DNA of 64,000 nucleotides from Novosphingobium lentum NBRC 107847 (GTDB lineage Bacteria; Pseudomonadota; Alphaproteobacteria; Sphingomonadales; Sphingomonadaceae). The position numbers were made by a program, and so were the translations under genes. The stretch covers positions 1 to 64,000 of the forward strand of contig NZ_BCTW01000013.1 of assembly GCF_001590965.1 (NCBI RefSeq), in the 5' to 3' direction. Below the pieces are notes generated by a model. That model searched no databases and had not been told where the DNA came from. It was given only the letters and a program-made list of their open reading frames with translations. Each line of letters starts with the position of its first letter. Position 1 is the first letter of the stretch. This document shows positions 55,502-64,000 of the stretch, piece by piece.

Positions 55502-56215
55502 ATGCTCACGCGAAAGCAACACGAACTGATCACGTTCATCCAGCAGAAGCTGGAGGATACGGGCATTTCGCCTTCGTTCGAAGAAATGAAGGAAGCGCTG
55601 GACCTCAAGTCCAAGTCAGGCGTGCATCGCCTGATCTCGGCGCTGGAGGAACGCGGGTTCATCCGCCGCCTGGCCAACCGCGCCCGCGCGCTGGAAGTGA
55701 TACGGCAGCCTGAAGGTTCGGTGGCGAAACCGGCGGCCAAGGTCGCGGCCAACGCCAACAGCGCGCTCACCCCGCTGCGCGGCAGCGCGTCCGGCGGTTC
55801 AGCATCCGTTTCGGCCCCGGCCCCGGCGAACGACGTGATCGAGCTCCCGCTGCATGGCCGCATCGCCGCCGGTGCTCCGATCGAGGCGCTGGAAGGCCAG
55901 ACGATGCTGCCGGTGCCCGCCGCGCTGCTCGGCGCGGGCGAGCACTACGCGCTCGAAGTATCGGGCGATTCGATGATCGAGGCCGGCATTCTCGACGGCG
56001 ATTATGCACTGATCCGCCGCACCGAAACCGCGCGCGACGGGGAAATCGTGGTCGCGCTGGTGAATGGCGAGGAAGCGACGCTCAAGTACCTGCGCCGCGA
56101 GAACGGCATGGTGCGGCTCGATCCCGCCAATTCGGCTTACGATCCGCAGTTCTATCGTCCGGCCGAAGTGCAGGTCCAGGGCAAGCTGGCGGGGCTGCTG
56201 CGCCGGTATCACTAG
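55502..56215 (+). CDS. lexA: LexA repressor
   Basis: 237 residues. The N-terminal winged helix ([40 protein letters not shown]) binds SOS boxes. The self-cleavage site is A123-G124 in [10 protein letters not shown], with catalytic S157 (SGDSMIEAG) and K195 (ATLKYL). A 35-residue Ala/Ser linker between the domains is longer than in enteric LexA, as is common in alphaproteobacteria. Its last 134 bases overlap the 3' end of comEC on the other strand. Confidence 0.98.
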   Translation: MLTRKQHELITFIQQKLEDTGISPSFEEMKEALDLKSKSGVHRLISALEERGFIRRLANRARALEVIRQPEGSVAKPAAKVAANANSALTPLRGSASGGSASVSAPAPANDVIELPLHGRIAAGAPIEALEGQTMLPVPAALLGAGEHYALEVSGDSMIEAGILDGDYALIRRTETARDGEIVVALVNGEEATLKYLRRENGMVRLDPANSAYDPQFYRPAEVQVQGKLAGLLRRYH

Positions 56216-58505
56216 CGCTCGGCCTGAGGCTGGGCTGGTATCTTGCGCCCGGCGGCCATGTGGTGAAGCGGTGCGGTTGCGGCCAGCGATACCAGCCGTG
56301 ATGGCCTTGCGTTTCGGCCACGGTCATGATGGTGCGCCGCTCGAGGTTTATGGCCAGCCCGCCGGTGCGCGCCAATAATGCGCGGTCGGCCTTGAGCAGG
56401 CGTGGATGGCAGCGCGGCGGCAGGCGGCGGTCGGAAATGACGATGTCGGCTTCGGCGCAGGCCTGCTCGATCAAGTCACGGTCGATCAGGTCGCGGCCAC
56501 GGGTCATCAACAGCGCGAAACGGCGGCCGCCCCGGGTGATCGCGATGCGGCACAAGTCCGGATTGCAATCGGCGCCGGGCCATTCGTCGATGGCGCGGAC
56601 CTCGCCGCTCATACCCGCTGTTTCGAGCAGGTTGTCGGTGGTGAAGCTGCTGCGCCCTTGCCGCAGGACGAGCAGTTCAGGCCCCTCGCCGGTGATGCCG
56701 ACATGCAGGCCGTCGCCCGACACCAGCACGTCGGGCGTGCGCAGCAGCGCGAGGCTGGCGGTGCCGATCACGACCGGCAACAGGCCCCACAGCCGGATGC
56801 GTCCGGTCCACAGTGCCAGCCACAGGCTGCCGGCGATGAACAGCGCGAATGCACCTGCGCCCAGCCCGGGCAACCGCACCACCGCGCCGGGCTGCGACGC
56901 TGCGAAATGCGCCAGCCACAGCAGCAGCTGGAGCGATTTGCCCGCCAGCCACCACGCCGGCCCGCCCGCACCAACCAGATCGAGCGCCAGCCCCAGCGCG
57001 ATCAGCGGCATCGAGGCGAACGTGGTCAGCGGGATCGCCAGCACGTTGGTCAGCGGGCCGTAGATCCCGGCGCGGCGAAAGTGGAACAGCCCGATCGGCA
57101 TCAGCGCCAGCTCGATCACCGCACCGGTCACGAACAACATGACCACGTGGCGGGCCAGACGGACCGATCGCGCTTCCTCCCGGAAGGCCAGAAACCGGCG
57201 CACCGGCGCGGCCGAGTGCAGCGACACGATCGCCAGCACCGAGGCGAAGCTCATCTGGAAGCTGGGCCCGAACACCGCTTCGGGCCAGAAGATCATCACG
57301 AACAGCGCCGCCACCGCCAGCAGGCGCAGCGACAGCGGATCGCGGCCCAGCGCCAGCGCACCCAGCACCAGCAAGGCACCGACGCAGGACCGCACCGTCG
57401 GCACCTCGGCGCCGGTCAGCAAGGTGTACAACAACCCCGCCCCCGCACCCATCGCGGACGCCACCAGCGGCAGGCGCACCCGCAACGCCAGCCACGGCCA
57501 CAGCGCGAGCAGCCGGATCGCCAGCAGGTAGGCCCCGCCGATCACCGCGCTGACATGCAGCCCGCTCACCGACAGCAAGTGGGTGAGCCCGGCGTCGCGC
57601 ATCGCAGCTTCGTCGGACTTGCTGATCGATCCGCGATCACCGCTGGCAAACGCGGCGGCGATTGTGCCCGGCGTGCCCGACAGGTTGGCGCGGACGTGGG
57701 CGGACAGCGTCGCCTGCCACCGCCGCAGCAGGCTGCCGTCGCGGGCCGGGCGGACCACCTGCGGCGCCGACAGCACGGTGCCGGTTGCGCCCAGCCCCTC
57801 GAACCACGCGGTCCGGGCAAAATCGTATCCGCCCGGCAGCATCGGCGACGCCGGCGGCATGAGGCGCGCCCGCAGTCGCACGATCGCGCCTTCGCCCAGT
57901 AGCGCGCTGTCGAGCTTGTCCGGCATGTTCAGGCGGAGGCGCATCGGCGCGGGCTGGCCGGCAATCCGCGCTTCGATCAGCAGGCGCACACGCTCCTGCG
58001 CGCCCTGATCGTCACGGGTGATGATCGTGCCGGCCAGCCAACTGATGCCGGGGCGCGGCAGCGGGGGCGTGCCGACCAGCGCGGATTTGATCCAGATTGT
58101 TGCGCAGCCCGCCGCGACCATCAGTGCGGTGGCCATCACCGTCATGCGCAGATGCGGCAGATCGCCATCCGCGCGCAGCATCGCCGCGCCGGCCGCGACC
58201 GCGCCGCAGATCGCCAGCAGGGCGCACCAGTGCCAGGGATCGGGCAGTGTGATCCACGCCGCCACGCCGCCCGCAAACCCCACCGCAAGCCATGGCGCCC
58301 GCTCGAATGCGCGGTCTTCGAGGAAGCGGTCGCACCGCTCCAGCCCGCTGGACAAGCGGGGCGGTTTGCCCCAATGCCCGGTGCGTTCGATCAGGCCGAA
58401 AAGGGCTGTTGTAAAGCCGCCTGAGGTGGCGGCGCGACCAGTCGCTGCGGCCGGATCGGCATCCGGGCGGGACCCGGCAGGTTGGGCTGCGGCCTCGGAC
58501 GCCAT
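56082..58505 (-). CDS. comEC: ComEC/Rec2-type DNA uptake channel protein
   Basis: 807 residues. The N-terminal part has membrane segments and an OB-like domain ([20 protein letters not shown]). The competence core follows: [54 protein letters not shown] and [15 protein letters not shown]. The C-terminal part has a beta-lactamase-like fold without the HxHxDH metal motif, as in other alphaproteobacterial copies. No stop follows the expected end near QGHHGWYRW, so about 50 extra residues run antisense through lexA. It is divergent from gltX with only 29 bases between. Confidence 0.9.
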   Translation of the reverse strand: MASEAAAQPAGSRPDADPAAATGRAATSGGFTTALFGLIERTGHWGKPPRLSSGLERCDRFLEDRAFERAPWLAVGFAGGVAAWITLPDPWHWCALLAICGAVAAGAAMLRADGDLPHLRMTVMATALMVAAGCATIWIKSALVGTPPLPRPGISWLAGTIITRDDQGAQERVRLLIEARIAGQPAPMRLRLNMPDKLDSALLGEGAIVRLRARLMPPASPMLPGGYDFARTAWFEGLGATGTVLSAPQVVRPARDGSLLRRWQATLSAHVRANLSGTPGTIAAAFASGDRGSISKSDEAAMRDAGLTHLLSVSGLHVSAVIGGAYLLAIRLLALWPWLALRVRLPLVASAMGAGAGLLYTLLTGAEVPTVRSCVGALLVLGALALGRDPLSLRLLAVAALFVMIFWPEAVFGPSFQMSFASVLAIVSLHSAAPVRRFLAFREEARSVRLARHVVMLFVTGAVIELALMPIGLFHFRRAGIYGPLTNVLAIPLTTFASMPLIALGLALDLVGAGGPAWWLAGKSLQLLLWLAHFAASQPGAVVRLPGLGAGAFALFIAGSLWLALWTGRIRLWGLLPVVIGTASLALLRTPDVLVSGDGLHVGITGEGPELLVLRQGRSSFTTDNLLETAGMSGEVRAIDEWPGADCNPDLCRIAITRGGRRFALLMTRGRDLIDRDLIEQACAEADIVISDRRLPPRCHPRLLKADRALLARTGGLAINLERRTIMTVAETQGHHGWYRWPQPHRFTTWPPGARYQPSLRPSASDTGAAAPPACPGPALRPDDRTADRKPNWRDRAAPCRSRGAGT

Positions 58506-58534
58506 GACGGCAACAGGAAAGGAACGCGCGGTCC

Positions 58535-60028
58535 ATGGCAAGCGCCAGTGAAACCGTTTCTGCAGCATCGCCTGCACGACTGACAGACGGCGAAGTTCCC
58601 GTGGTGACGCGGTTTGCGCCATCACCCACCGGGTTCCTCCACATCGGCGGCGCGCGCACCGCGTTGTTCAACTGGCTGTTCGCCCGCCATCACGGCGGCA
58701 AGGCGCTGCTGCGGATCGAAGACACCGACAAGGCCCGCTCCACCCAGCCCGCGATCGACGCGATCATCGACGGTCTGGCCTGGCTGGGGCTCGACTGGGA
58801 TGCCGAGCCGGTGTTCCAGAGCGCGCAGGCCGATCGCCATGTCGAGGTCGCTCACGCCCTGCTGGACGCGGGCCACGCCTACAAGTGTTTCGCCACGCCC
58901 GAGGAGCTCGAGGCGATGCGCGCCGAGCAGCGCGCAAACAAGCAGCCGATGCGCTATGACGGGCGTTGGCGCGATCGCGATCCGTCAGAGGCGCCTGCCG
59001 GAGCGCCGTATGTGGTGCGCCTGCGCACGCCGCTGACCGGCGAGACCACGATCGAGGACCGCGTGCAGGGCCCGGTCACCGTCGCCAACGCCGAGCTTGA
59101 CGACTATGTCCTGCTGCGCGGCGATGGCTCGCCGACCTACATGCTGGCGGTCGTGGTCGACGATCACGACATGGGCGTGACCCATGTGATCCGCGGCGAC
59201 GATCACCTCAACAACGCGTTTCGCCAGTTGCCGATCTACCGCGCGATGGACGAGATCGCCAAGGCGACCGGTGCGCCCGGCTGGCCCGATCCGGTCTATG
59301 CCCACATCCCGCTGATCCACGGCGCCGACGGGGCCAAGCTGTCCAAGCGGCACGGCGCGCTGGGCGTGGAAGCCTATCGCGACGAGATGGGGATCCTGCC
59401 CGAAACGCTGTCCAACTACCTGCTGCGGCTGGGCTGGGGCTTTGGCGATCGCGAACTGATCACCCGCGAGGAGGCCGTCTCGCTGTTCGATCTGGCCGGC
59501 GTGGGCAAGTCGCCGTCGCGATTCGACATCAAGAAGCTGCAGAACCTCAACGGCCACTATATCCGCGAAGCCGACGACGCGCGACTGGCCGCGCTGGTGG
59601 CGCCACGGCTGGCGGCGCTGAGCCCGCAATTCGAGGCGGAAAGCGGGCTGGCGCTGCTCGAGCGCGCGATGCCGGTGCTCAAGGTTCGCGCCGCCGATCT
59701 TGACGAACTGGCCGGCGGGGCGGGCTTCCTGTTCGCCAAACGGCCGCTGTCGCTGGACGAAAAAGCCACCACGCTGATGACCGCCGATGCACGATCCATG
59801 CTCGCGCGCATTCTCGCCCGGTTCGAAGCGGAAAATCGCTGGACAACCGACAGTCTCGAAGCCAGTCTTAAAGCAATGGCAGAGGAGCTGGGGGTCGGCC
59901 TGGGCAAGCTTGCCCAGCCGCTGCGCGCAGCGCTTACGGGACAGGCTACCTCGCCCGGAATTTTCGACGTGCTGTGCCTGCTCGGCAAGGACGAATCGCT
60001 TGGTCGTATCCGCGATCAGGCGATGTGA
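58535..60028 (+). CDS. gltX: Glutamyl-tRNA synthetase
   Basis: 497 residues. A class I synthetase that charges tRNA-Glu, and in many alphaproteobacteria also tRNA-Gln. The HIGH motif is [18 protein letters not shown] and KMSKS is [12 protein letters not shown]. The anticodon-binding half ends [17 protein letters not shown]. The first 22 residues are an extra low-complexity leader before [17 protein letters not shown] lies before the ATG. gltA follows after 48 bases. Confidence 0.97.
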   Translation: MASASETVSAASPARLTDGEVPVVTRFAPSPTGFLHIGGARTALFNWLFARHHGGKALLRIEDTDKARSTQPAIDAIIDGLAWLGLDWDAEPVFQSAQADRHVEVAHALLDAGHAYKCFATPEELEAMRAEQRANKQPMRYDGRWRDRDPSEAPAGAPYVVRLRTPLTGETTIEDRVQGPVTVANAELDDYVLLRGDGSPTYMLAVVVDDHDMGVTHVIRGDDHLNNAFRQLPIYRAMDEIAKATGAPGWPDPVYAHIPLIHGADGAKLSKRHGALGVEAYRDEMGILPETLSNYLLRLGWGFGDRELITREEAVSLFDLAGVGKSPSRFDIKKLQNLNGHYIREADDARLAALVAPRLAALSPQFEAESGLALLERAMPVLKVRAADLDELAGGAGFLFAKRPLSLDEKATTLMTADARSMLARILARFEAENRWTTDSLEASLKAMAEELGVGLGKLAQPLRAALTGQATSPGIFDVLCLLGKDESLGRIRDQAM

Positions 60029-60076
60029 ACCGGGCAGATCGGCGACGCTAACTGGCATTTTACAGGAGGGTTTACG

Positions 60077-61363
60077 GTGGGCGACAATCAGGCGATTCTG
60101 AAGGCGGACGGCAAGGACATCACCATGCCCGTGCGCAGCGGCACGATCGGTCCCGACGTTATCGACATTCGCAAGATGTACGGCGAATCGGGGATGTTCA
60201 CATACGATCCCGGCTTCACTTCTACGGCGAGCTGCGATTCGGCGATCACCTACATCGATGGCGACGAAGGCGTGCTGCTGCATCGCGGCTATCCCATCGG
60301 CCAGCTGGCCGAACATTCGAGCTTCATGGAAGTCAGCTACCTGTTGCTGAACGGCGAACTGCCGTCGACGCCGGAACTGAGCGATTTCAGCCGCACGATC
60401 AGCCGTCACACCATGCTGCACGAACAGCTGATGCAGTTCTATCGCGGCTTCCGTCGCGACGCGCACCCGATGGCGATCATGTGCGGCGTGGTCGGCGCAC
60501 TGTCCGCATTCTACCACGATTCGACCGATATTGCGGATCCCACGCACCGCAAGATCAGCTCGCACCGGCTGATCGCCAAGATGCCCACGATCGCGGCAGC
60601 CGCCTACAAGTACTCGATCGGCCAGCCGTTCCTCTATCCCGACAACAGCCTGTCCTACACCGGCAACTTCCTGCGCATGACCTTCGGCGTGCCGGCGGAA
60701 CCCTATGAAGTGCATCCGGCGGTGGAAAAGGCGATGGACCGCATCTTCATCCTCCACGCCGATCACGAACAGAACGCATCGACGTCCACGGTGCGTCTGG
60801 CCGGGTCTTCGGGTGCCAACCCGTTCGCCTGCATCGCGGCCGGCATTGCCTGCCTGTGGGGTCCGGCGCACGGCGGCGCGAACGAAGCCGCGCTCAACAT
60901 GCTTCAGGAAATCGGCACGCCCGACCGGATCCCGCACTATATCGAGCGGGCGAAGGACAAGAACGATCCGTTCCGCCTGATGGGTTTCGGCCACCGCGTT
61001 TACAAGAACTACGATCCCCGCGCGACGGTGATGCAGAAGACCGTGCGCGAGGTGTTCGACGCGCTCAAGGTCACCGATCCGGTGTTCGAGGTGGCGATGC
61101 GGCTTGAGGAAATGGCGCTCAACGATCCGTATTTCATCGAGAAGAAGCTGTTCCCCAACGTCGATTTCTACTCGGGCGTGATCCTTTCGGCGATCGGCTT
61201 CCCGACCACGATGTTCACCGCGCTGTTCGCGCTGGCGCGCACGGTGGGCTGGGTCGCGCAATGGAACGAAATGATCTCCGATCCAGGCCAGAAGATCGGT
61301 CGCCCGCGCCAGCTTTACACCGGTTCGGCAGAGCGCGATTACCTCGCGATCGACAAGCGCTGA
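60077..61363 (+). CDS. gltA: Citrate synthase
   Basis: 428 residues, type II hexameric-length enzyme. It condenses oxaloacetate and acetyl-CoA. Catalytic segments are [36 protein letters not shown] (His), [14 protein letters not shown] (His) and [14 protein letters not shown] (Asp). The N-terminal beta region ([20 protein letters not shown]) matches Gram-negative enzymes. It starts at GTG with a strong GGAGGG eight bases upstream. Confidence 0.98.
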   Translation: MGDNQAILKADGKDITMPVRSGTIGPDVIDIRKMYGESGMFTYDPGFTSTASCDSAITYIDGDEGVLLHRGYPIGQLAEHSSFMEVSYLLLNGELPSTPELSDFSRTISRHTMLHEQLMQFYRGFRRDAHPMAIMCGVVGALSAFYHDSTDIADPTHRKISSHRLIAKMPTIAAAAYKYSIGQPFLYPDNSLSYTGNFLRMTFGVPAEPYEVHPAVEKAMDRIFILHADHEQNASTSTVRLAGSSGANPFACIAAGIACLWGPAHGGANEAALNMLQEIGTPDRIPHYIERAKDKNDPFRLMGFGHRVYKNYDPRATVMQKTVREVFDALKVTDPVFEVAMRLEEMALNDPYFIEKKLFPNVDFYSGVILSAIGFPTTMFTALFALARTVGWVAQWNEMISDPGQKIGRPRQLYTGSAERDYLAIDKR

Positions 61364-61381
61364 ATTTCAAGACGTCAAGTC

Positions 61382-61400
61382 AGGGCGCACACTGCGCCTT
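61382..61400 (+). terminator. Hairpin after gltA
   Basis: AGGGCGCA and TGCGCCTT pair (one G-T) around a CAC loop, 18 bases after the gltA stop. There is no T-run, so it may be an attenuator or a 3'-end stabiliser rather than a true terminator. Confidence 0.35.
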
Positions 61401-61428
61401 GGCGGAAAACAAAACCAGGAGAGCGGCG

Positions 61429-61623
61429 ATGCGGACTTTGCTTATGATAGTCGGCGTCGCCGCGGTCCTGATGGGCGCACTGTGGATCGGCCAGGGCACC
61501 GGCGTGGTGATGTGGCCGGCGTCCAGCTTCATGCTGGCGCAAAAGCAATGGGCCATCAACGGGGTCGTGCTGTTGCTGGTTGGACTGGCGCTGCTGTATT
61601 TTGCGCGGCGCAGGCCGGGTTAA
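61429..61623 (+). CDS. Small two-pass membrane protein
   Basis: 64 residues. Two hydrophobic segments (about 1-20 and 44-60) flank a polar loop (GQGTGVVMWPASSFMLAQKQ). A positively charged RRRPG end suggests both ends face the cytoplasm. AGGAGA lies six bases before the ATG, which supports real translation. Function is not known. It follows gltA by 65 bases and converges with the kinase-like gene. Confidence 0.75.
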   Translation: MRTLLMIVGVAAVLMGALWIGQGTGVVMWPASSFMLAQKQWAINGVVLLLVGLALLYFARRRPG

Positions 61624-61635
61624 CGCCCGAAGGCT

Positions 61636-62997
61636 TTAATCCCGCCCGGGCAGGCGCAATACGAAGCGGGCGCCGCCGGTGCTTGCACGCTCCACGATGA
61701 GATCGCCGCCCATGGCCCGCGCCAGTCGGCGTGAGATGTACAGGCCCAGCCCGCTGCCGCCGTCGCCGCTGCGGCCCAGCCGCTCGAACTTGCCGAACAC
61801 CCGCTCGGCCTGATCGGCATCGATGCCCTTGCCCTCGTCCTCGATCGCGGCCCAGGCAAAGGCCCCGCCGCGACCCGCGCTCAACCTCACCGTCGAATCT
61901 TCCGGCCCATAGTTGATGGCGTTGGCGATCAGGTTGATCAACACCTGCAGCACGCGCCGGAACTCCCCGGTCGCCGGCACCGGGTCTGCAGGCGTGGTCA
62001 GCGTGATCCGGCGGGCACTGGCGCGAACCGCCAGCAGCCCCGCTGCGCGGCGGCAGCAGTCGGCCAGATCGATCGCGTCGGGCGCGGTCGCGAAAGTCCC
62101 GGCCTCGATCACGTCGAGATCGGCGATGTCTTCCACCAGATCGAGCAGGTGGCGCCCGGCATTGGCGATGTCGGCTGCGTAACTGGCGTATTGTTCGGCC
62201 AGCGGCCCGGCCAGCCGCGTGCGGATGGTCTCGGCGTTGGCGATGATCCGGTTGATCGGCAGCCGCAGCGCCGGCGCGAGTTGCGCGCCCAGCAGGCCTG
62301 CCGGTGCTGCGTCGGCTCCCGTGGCCGGGCTGATCGCCGGCTTGGGCGGTTCGGGCAGCCGTTCGATCGAGTCGGGCACGAAATAGAGGTCGAACGCCGC
62401 GGTTCGGTCCTGCGCGGTGCCGTGCGGAAACAACCTGACGCGCCAGGTCCGGCCCGAACCCTCGATCGAAACCGGCGTATCATCCAGCAGGCGCCAGTGC
62501 GCGGGCTGGCGCAAGCTGGTGCCGAAACTGACATAGTCGGTCCAGCGCGCGCCGGCGATGGCGCCCAGCGCGGTGGCCAGCGGCTGCAGGTCGGGCGCGA
62601 CCGCTGCGATCGCCAGCACACGCTGTTCCGCATCGACCAGCGCGTGGCCTTCGGCAATGTGGCGGACAAGGTCCTCTTCCGCGTTGGCGGGTTCGTCGGC
62701 GTCGGCCGGGCTGGCGGCGCGCCAGTGGCTCAGTTCGATCACGCTGCCGGTATCGCTGGCCTGCACCGAGGCCCACACCGTGATCGGCTGGCCATCGTCG
62801 ATCGCCACGATCATGCGCGACAGCGGCGCCGTCCGGCCCCGGGCGCTGCGCACCAGTGCCAGCAGCGCCGGAATGGCGATGGTGCCCGGAAAATCGCCGC
62901 CGCTGCGCCGTTGCAGCCCGGCCAGCGGCTCGTCGGCTTCGAGCAGGCGATCGTCGCTGTCGCAGCGCGCGCGGATCGGACCGGCGGCAAGCGTCAT
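61636..62997 (-). CDS. Histidine-kinase-like protein lacking the phospho-acceptor histidine
   Basis: About 453 residues, with no membrane segments. The C-terminal HATPase domain is intact: N box VLINLIANAINYGP (about 350), G1 DEGKGID, F box FGKFERLG and G2 GSGLGLYISRRLA (about 415). The place of the dimerisation H box (usual SHELRTPL) reads LAPALRLPINRI near 236, with no histidine. The N-terminal half may hold PAS-like folds (GHALVDAEQRVLAIAAVAP). It starts right after the stop of the next gene upstream, so the two are coupled. It may be a pseudokinase, or bind ATP without classical phosphotransfer. Confidence 0.8.
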   Translation of the reverse strand: MTLAAGPIRARCDSDDRLLEADEPLAGLQRRSGGDFPGTIAIPALLALVRSARGRTAPLSRMIVAIDDGQPITVWASVQASDTGSVIELSHWRAASPADADEPANAEEDLVRHIAEGHALVDAEQRVLAIAAVAPDLQPLATALGAIAGARWTDYVSFGTSLRQPAHWRLLDDTPVSIEGSGRTWRVRLFPHGTAQDRTAAFDLYFVPDSIERLPEPPKPAISPATGADAAPAGLLGAQLAPALRLPINRIIANAETIRTRLAGPLAEQYASYAADIANAGRHLLDLVEDIADLDVIEAGTFATAPDAIDLADCCRRAAGLLAVRASARRITLTTPADPVPATGEFRRVLQVLINLIANAINYGPEDSTVRLSAGRGGAFAWAAIEDEGKGIDADQAERVFGKFERLGRSGDGGSGLGLYISRRLARAMGGDLIVERASTGGARFVLRLPGRD

Positions 62998-62998
62998 G

Positions 62999-63967
62999 TC
63001 AGTGCGCCAGCGCCTCGCCGAACCGGGCAAGCAGCGCAGCCGCGCGATCGGCCCGCAAGTGTTCGAGCCCCTTCGGCAAGGTGATCTCGGGGTGGAGCGT
63101 TACGAACTGCGCGGTGATGGCCTCGGACTTCAGCCCGCTGGCCGACAGCGCGAGCACGAGCCGGGCAAGCTGGCTTTCGGTCATCGCGAACACGGCGGTG
63201 TCACGGTCGAGGCCCGAGCCGATCGCCAGGCCGGTGGCGAACAGGCTGACGCCCGCATTGTCGATCGCCAGCGCGCCTTCAGCCTGGCCGCCCATGCCGC
63301 GAATCAGCCCGTCCATCAGCGCGATCCGGCTGTTGCGGCCGTCCTGCCGCGCACGCAGCGCCAGTTCGGCCTGGTGTGCCTGCGCATCGGCATCGGGGGT
63401 ATCGCCAAGGTAGGACCGCATCGTCAGCATGACGATGTGAAACAGATCGCCGGGCAGTTCGTTCAGCGGCAACTGCATCCGCCGGACCGACTGGCCGAAC
63501 CGGGCCTGCGCTGCCAGCAGCTTCATCGCCGAGGCGGCCGTGGCGGGATCCTGCGACGCGATCATCGTCTGCAGCAGCGGTGACAGCACCGGATCGAGCG
63601 CCAGCCTGACGTGCAGGCGTTCCGCGACGTGCCATTCCAGCGCCAGCGCATGGGCGTGGGCCAGCAGCGCGGGGACGCCGAGGAAGGCCGTGCCCAGATC
63701 CTCGCTCGCTTCGTGCGCCCAGGCCTGCGGTTCCTCATGTCCGGCGACTTCGGCGAGCGCAACGATCAGTTGCCGCGCCAGATCCATCATCATCCCGCGC
63801 ACGCGCGCGATGATCTCGTCGCTGAACACCGACTGGTCGTCATTGGCCAGCAGGTGCCGCAGGATCGGGCCGGTGTTGGCCTGCGCGCGGTCCGCGACGG
63901 CCAGCTCCTCGCCCAGCAAGTCCTCGATCGCGCCCGGGCCTGCATTCGAATATGCCATTTGTGCCAT
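62999..63967 (-). CDS. Uncharacterised helical protein coupled to the kinase-like gene
   Basis: 322 residues, not recognised. It is predicted to be almost all alpha-helical, rich in Ala, Leu, Arg and Gln, with no signal peptide or membrane segment. Motifs that stand out are GDLFHIVMLTMRSYLGDTPD and GAIEDLLGEELAVADRAQAN. Its stop lies 1 base before the kinase-like start, so both are probably made together; a partner or regulator of that protein is a fair guess. The ATG at 63967 is one of two closely spaced Mets. Confidence 0.7.
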   Translation of the reverse strand: MAQMAYSNAGPGAIEDLLGEELAVADRAQANTGPILRHLLANDDQSVFSDEIIARVRGMMMDLARQLIVALAEVAGHEEPQAWAHEASEDLGTAFLGVPALLAHAHALALEWHVAERLHVRLALDPVLSPLLQTMIASQDPATAASAMKLLAAQARFGQSVRRMQLPLNELPGDLFHIVMLTMRSYLGDTPDADAQAHQAELALRARQDGRNSRIALMDGLIRGMGGQAEGALAIDNAGVSLFATGLAIGSGLDRDTAVFAMTESQLARLVLALSASGLKSEAITAQFVTLHPEITLPKGLEHLRADRAAALLARFGEALAH

Positions 63968-64000
63968 GATCGCCGGTCTAGCCGTCGTTGGTTAAGGGCG

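Noticed and set aside
58985..61261. A 758-codon minus-strand frame
   Set aside because: Antisense to gltX and gltA, which are clear genes; composition is Arg/His-rich with no recognisable fold.
1..64000. CRISPR arrays, insertion sequences or prophage
   Set aside because: No regularly spaced repeats with unique spacers, no transposase or integrase motifs and no phage structural genes were seen.

Overview
This 64 kb window is chromosomal DNA of a high-GC alphaproteobacterium, most likely a member of the Sphingomonadales. Supporting signs are: a GTTC-N7-GTTC SOS box (the alphaproteobacterial form) in front of lexA; a PhaR regulator; the neighbours radA, cvpA and alr; the run trpE-trpG-trpD-trpC-moaC-moeA-lexA; an alphaproteobacterial-style ComEC; and a cluster of DUF4402 pilin-like genes with an usher and a chaperone. 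Almost every gene is intact and genes are tightly packed, often with ATGA or GTGA overlaps. I see no insertion sequence, prophage, integrase or CRISPR array.

Layout. 0-9.3 kb: a type I secretion locus, with a 1,350-residue RTX/cadherin-like protein on the minus strand opposite a plus-strand operon of ABC transporter, HlyD-type adaptor and TolC-type channel. 9.3-12.5 kb: pyruvate dehydrogenase E2, a hot-dog thioesterase and lipoamide dehydrogenase. 12.6-21.9 kb: universal stress protein, RNase R, two exported peptidases, a DUF805 membrane protein, a eukaryote/archaeal-type prolyl-tRNA synthetase and PhaR. 22-28.6 kb: alanine racemase, an MHS-type transporter, an IscU-like scaffold, CvpA, RadA and a large XRE regulator. 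28.7-33.3 kb: a one-pass membrane protein, a rubrerythrin / Fe-S protein / DUF3501 operon and an exported M20 amidohydrolase.

33.3-40.7 kb holds the most distinctive system: four DUF4402-type secreted proteins, a PapD-like chaperone and an unusually long usher, all on the minus strand just downstream of tRNA-Arg(CCT). I read it as a non-classical chaperone-usher surface-fibre system.

40.8-47.3 kb: DUF1178 protein, nitrilase, glutaredoxin, a small heat-shock protein with a ROSE-like RNA thermometer, a Crp/Fnr regulator, CTP synthase, SecG and triosephosphate isomerase. 47.6-56.2 kb: PpiD-like chaperone, the tryptophan genes, moaC, moeA and lexA. 56-64 kb: ComEC (overlapping lexA antisense), GltX, citrate synthase, a 64-residue membrane protein, and a two-gene unit encoding a histidine-kinase-like protein that lacks the phospho-acceptor histidine and an unrecognised helical protein.

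Starts were chosen by ribosome-binding sites, family length and signal peptides; where these disagree with the longest frame this is stated. Family assignments come from motifs read by eye, not from database searches.
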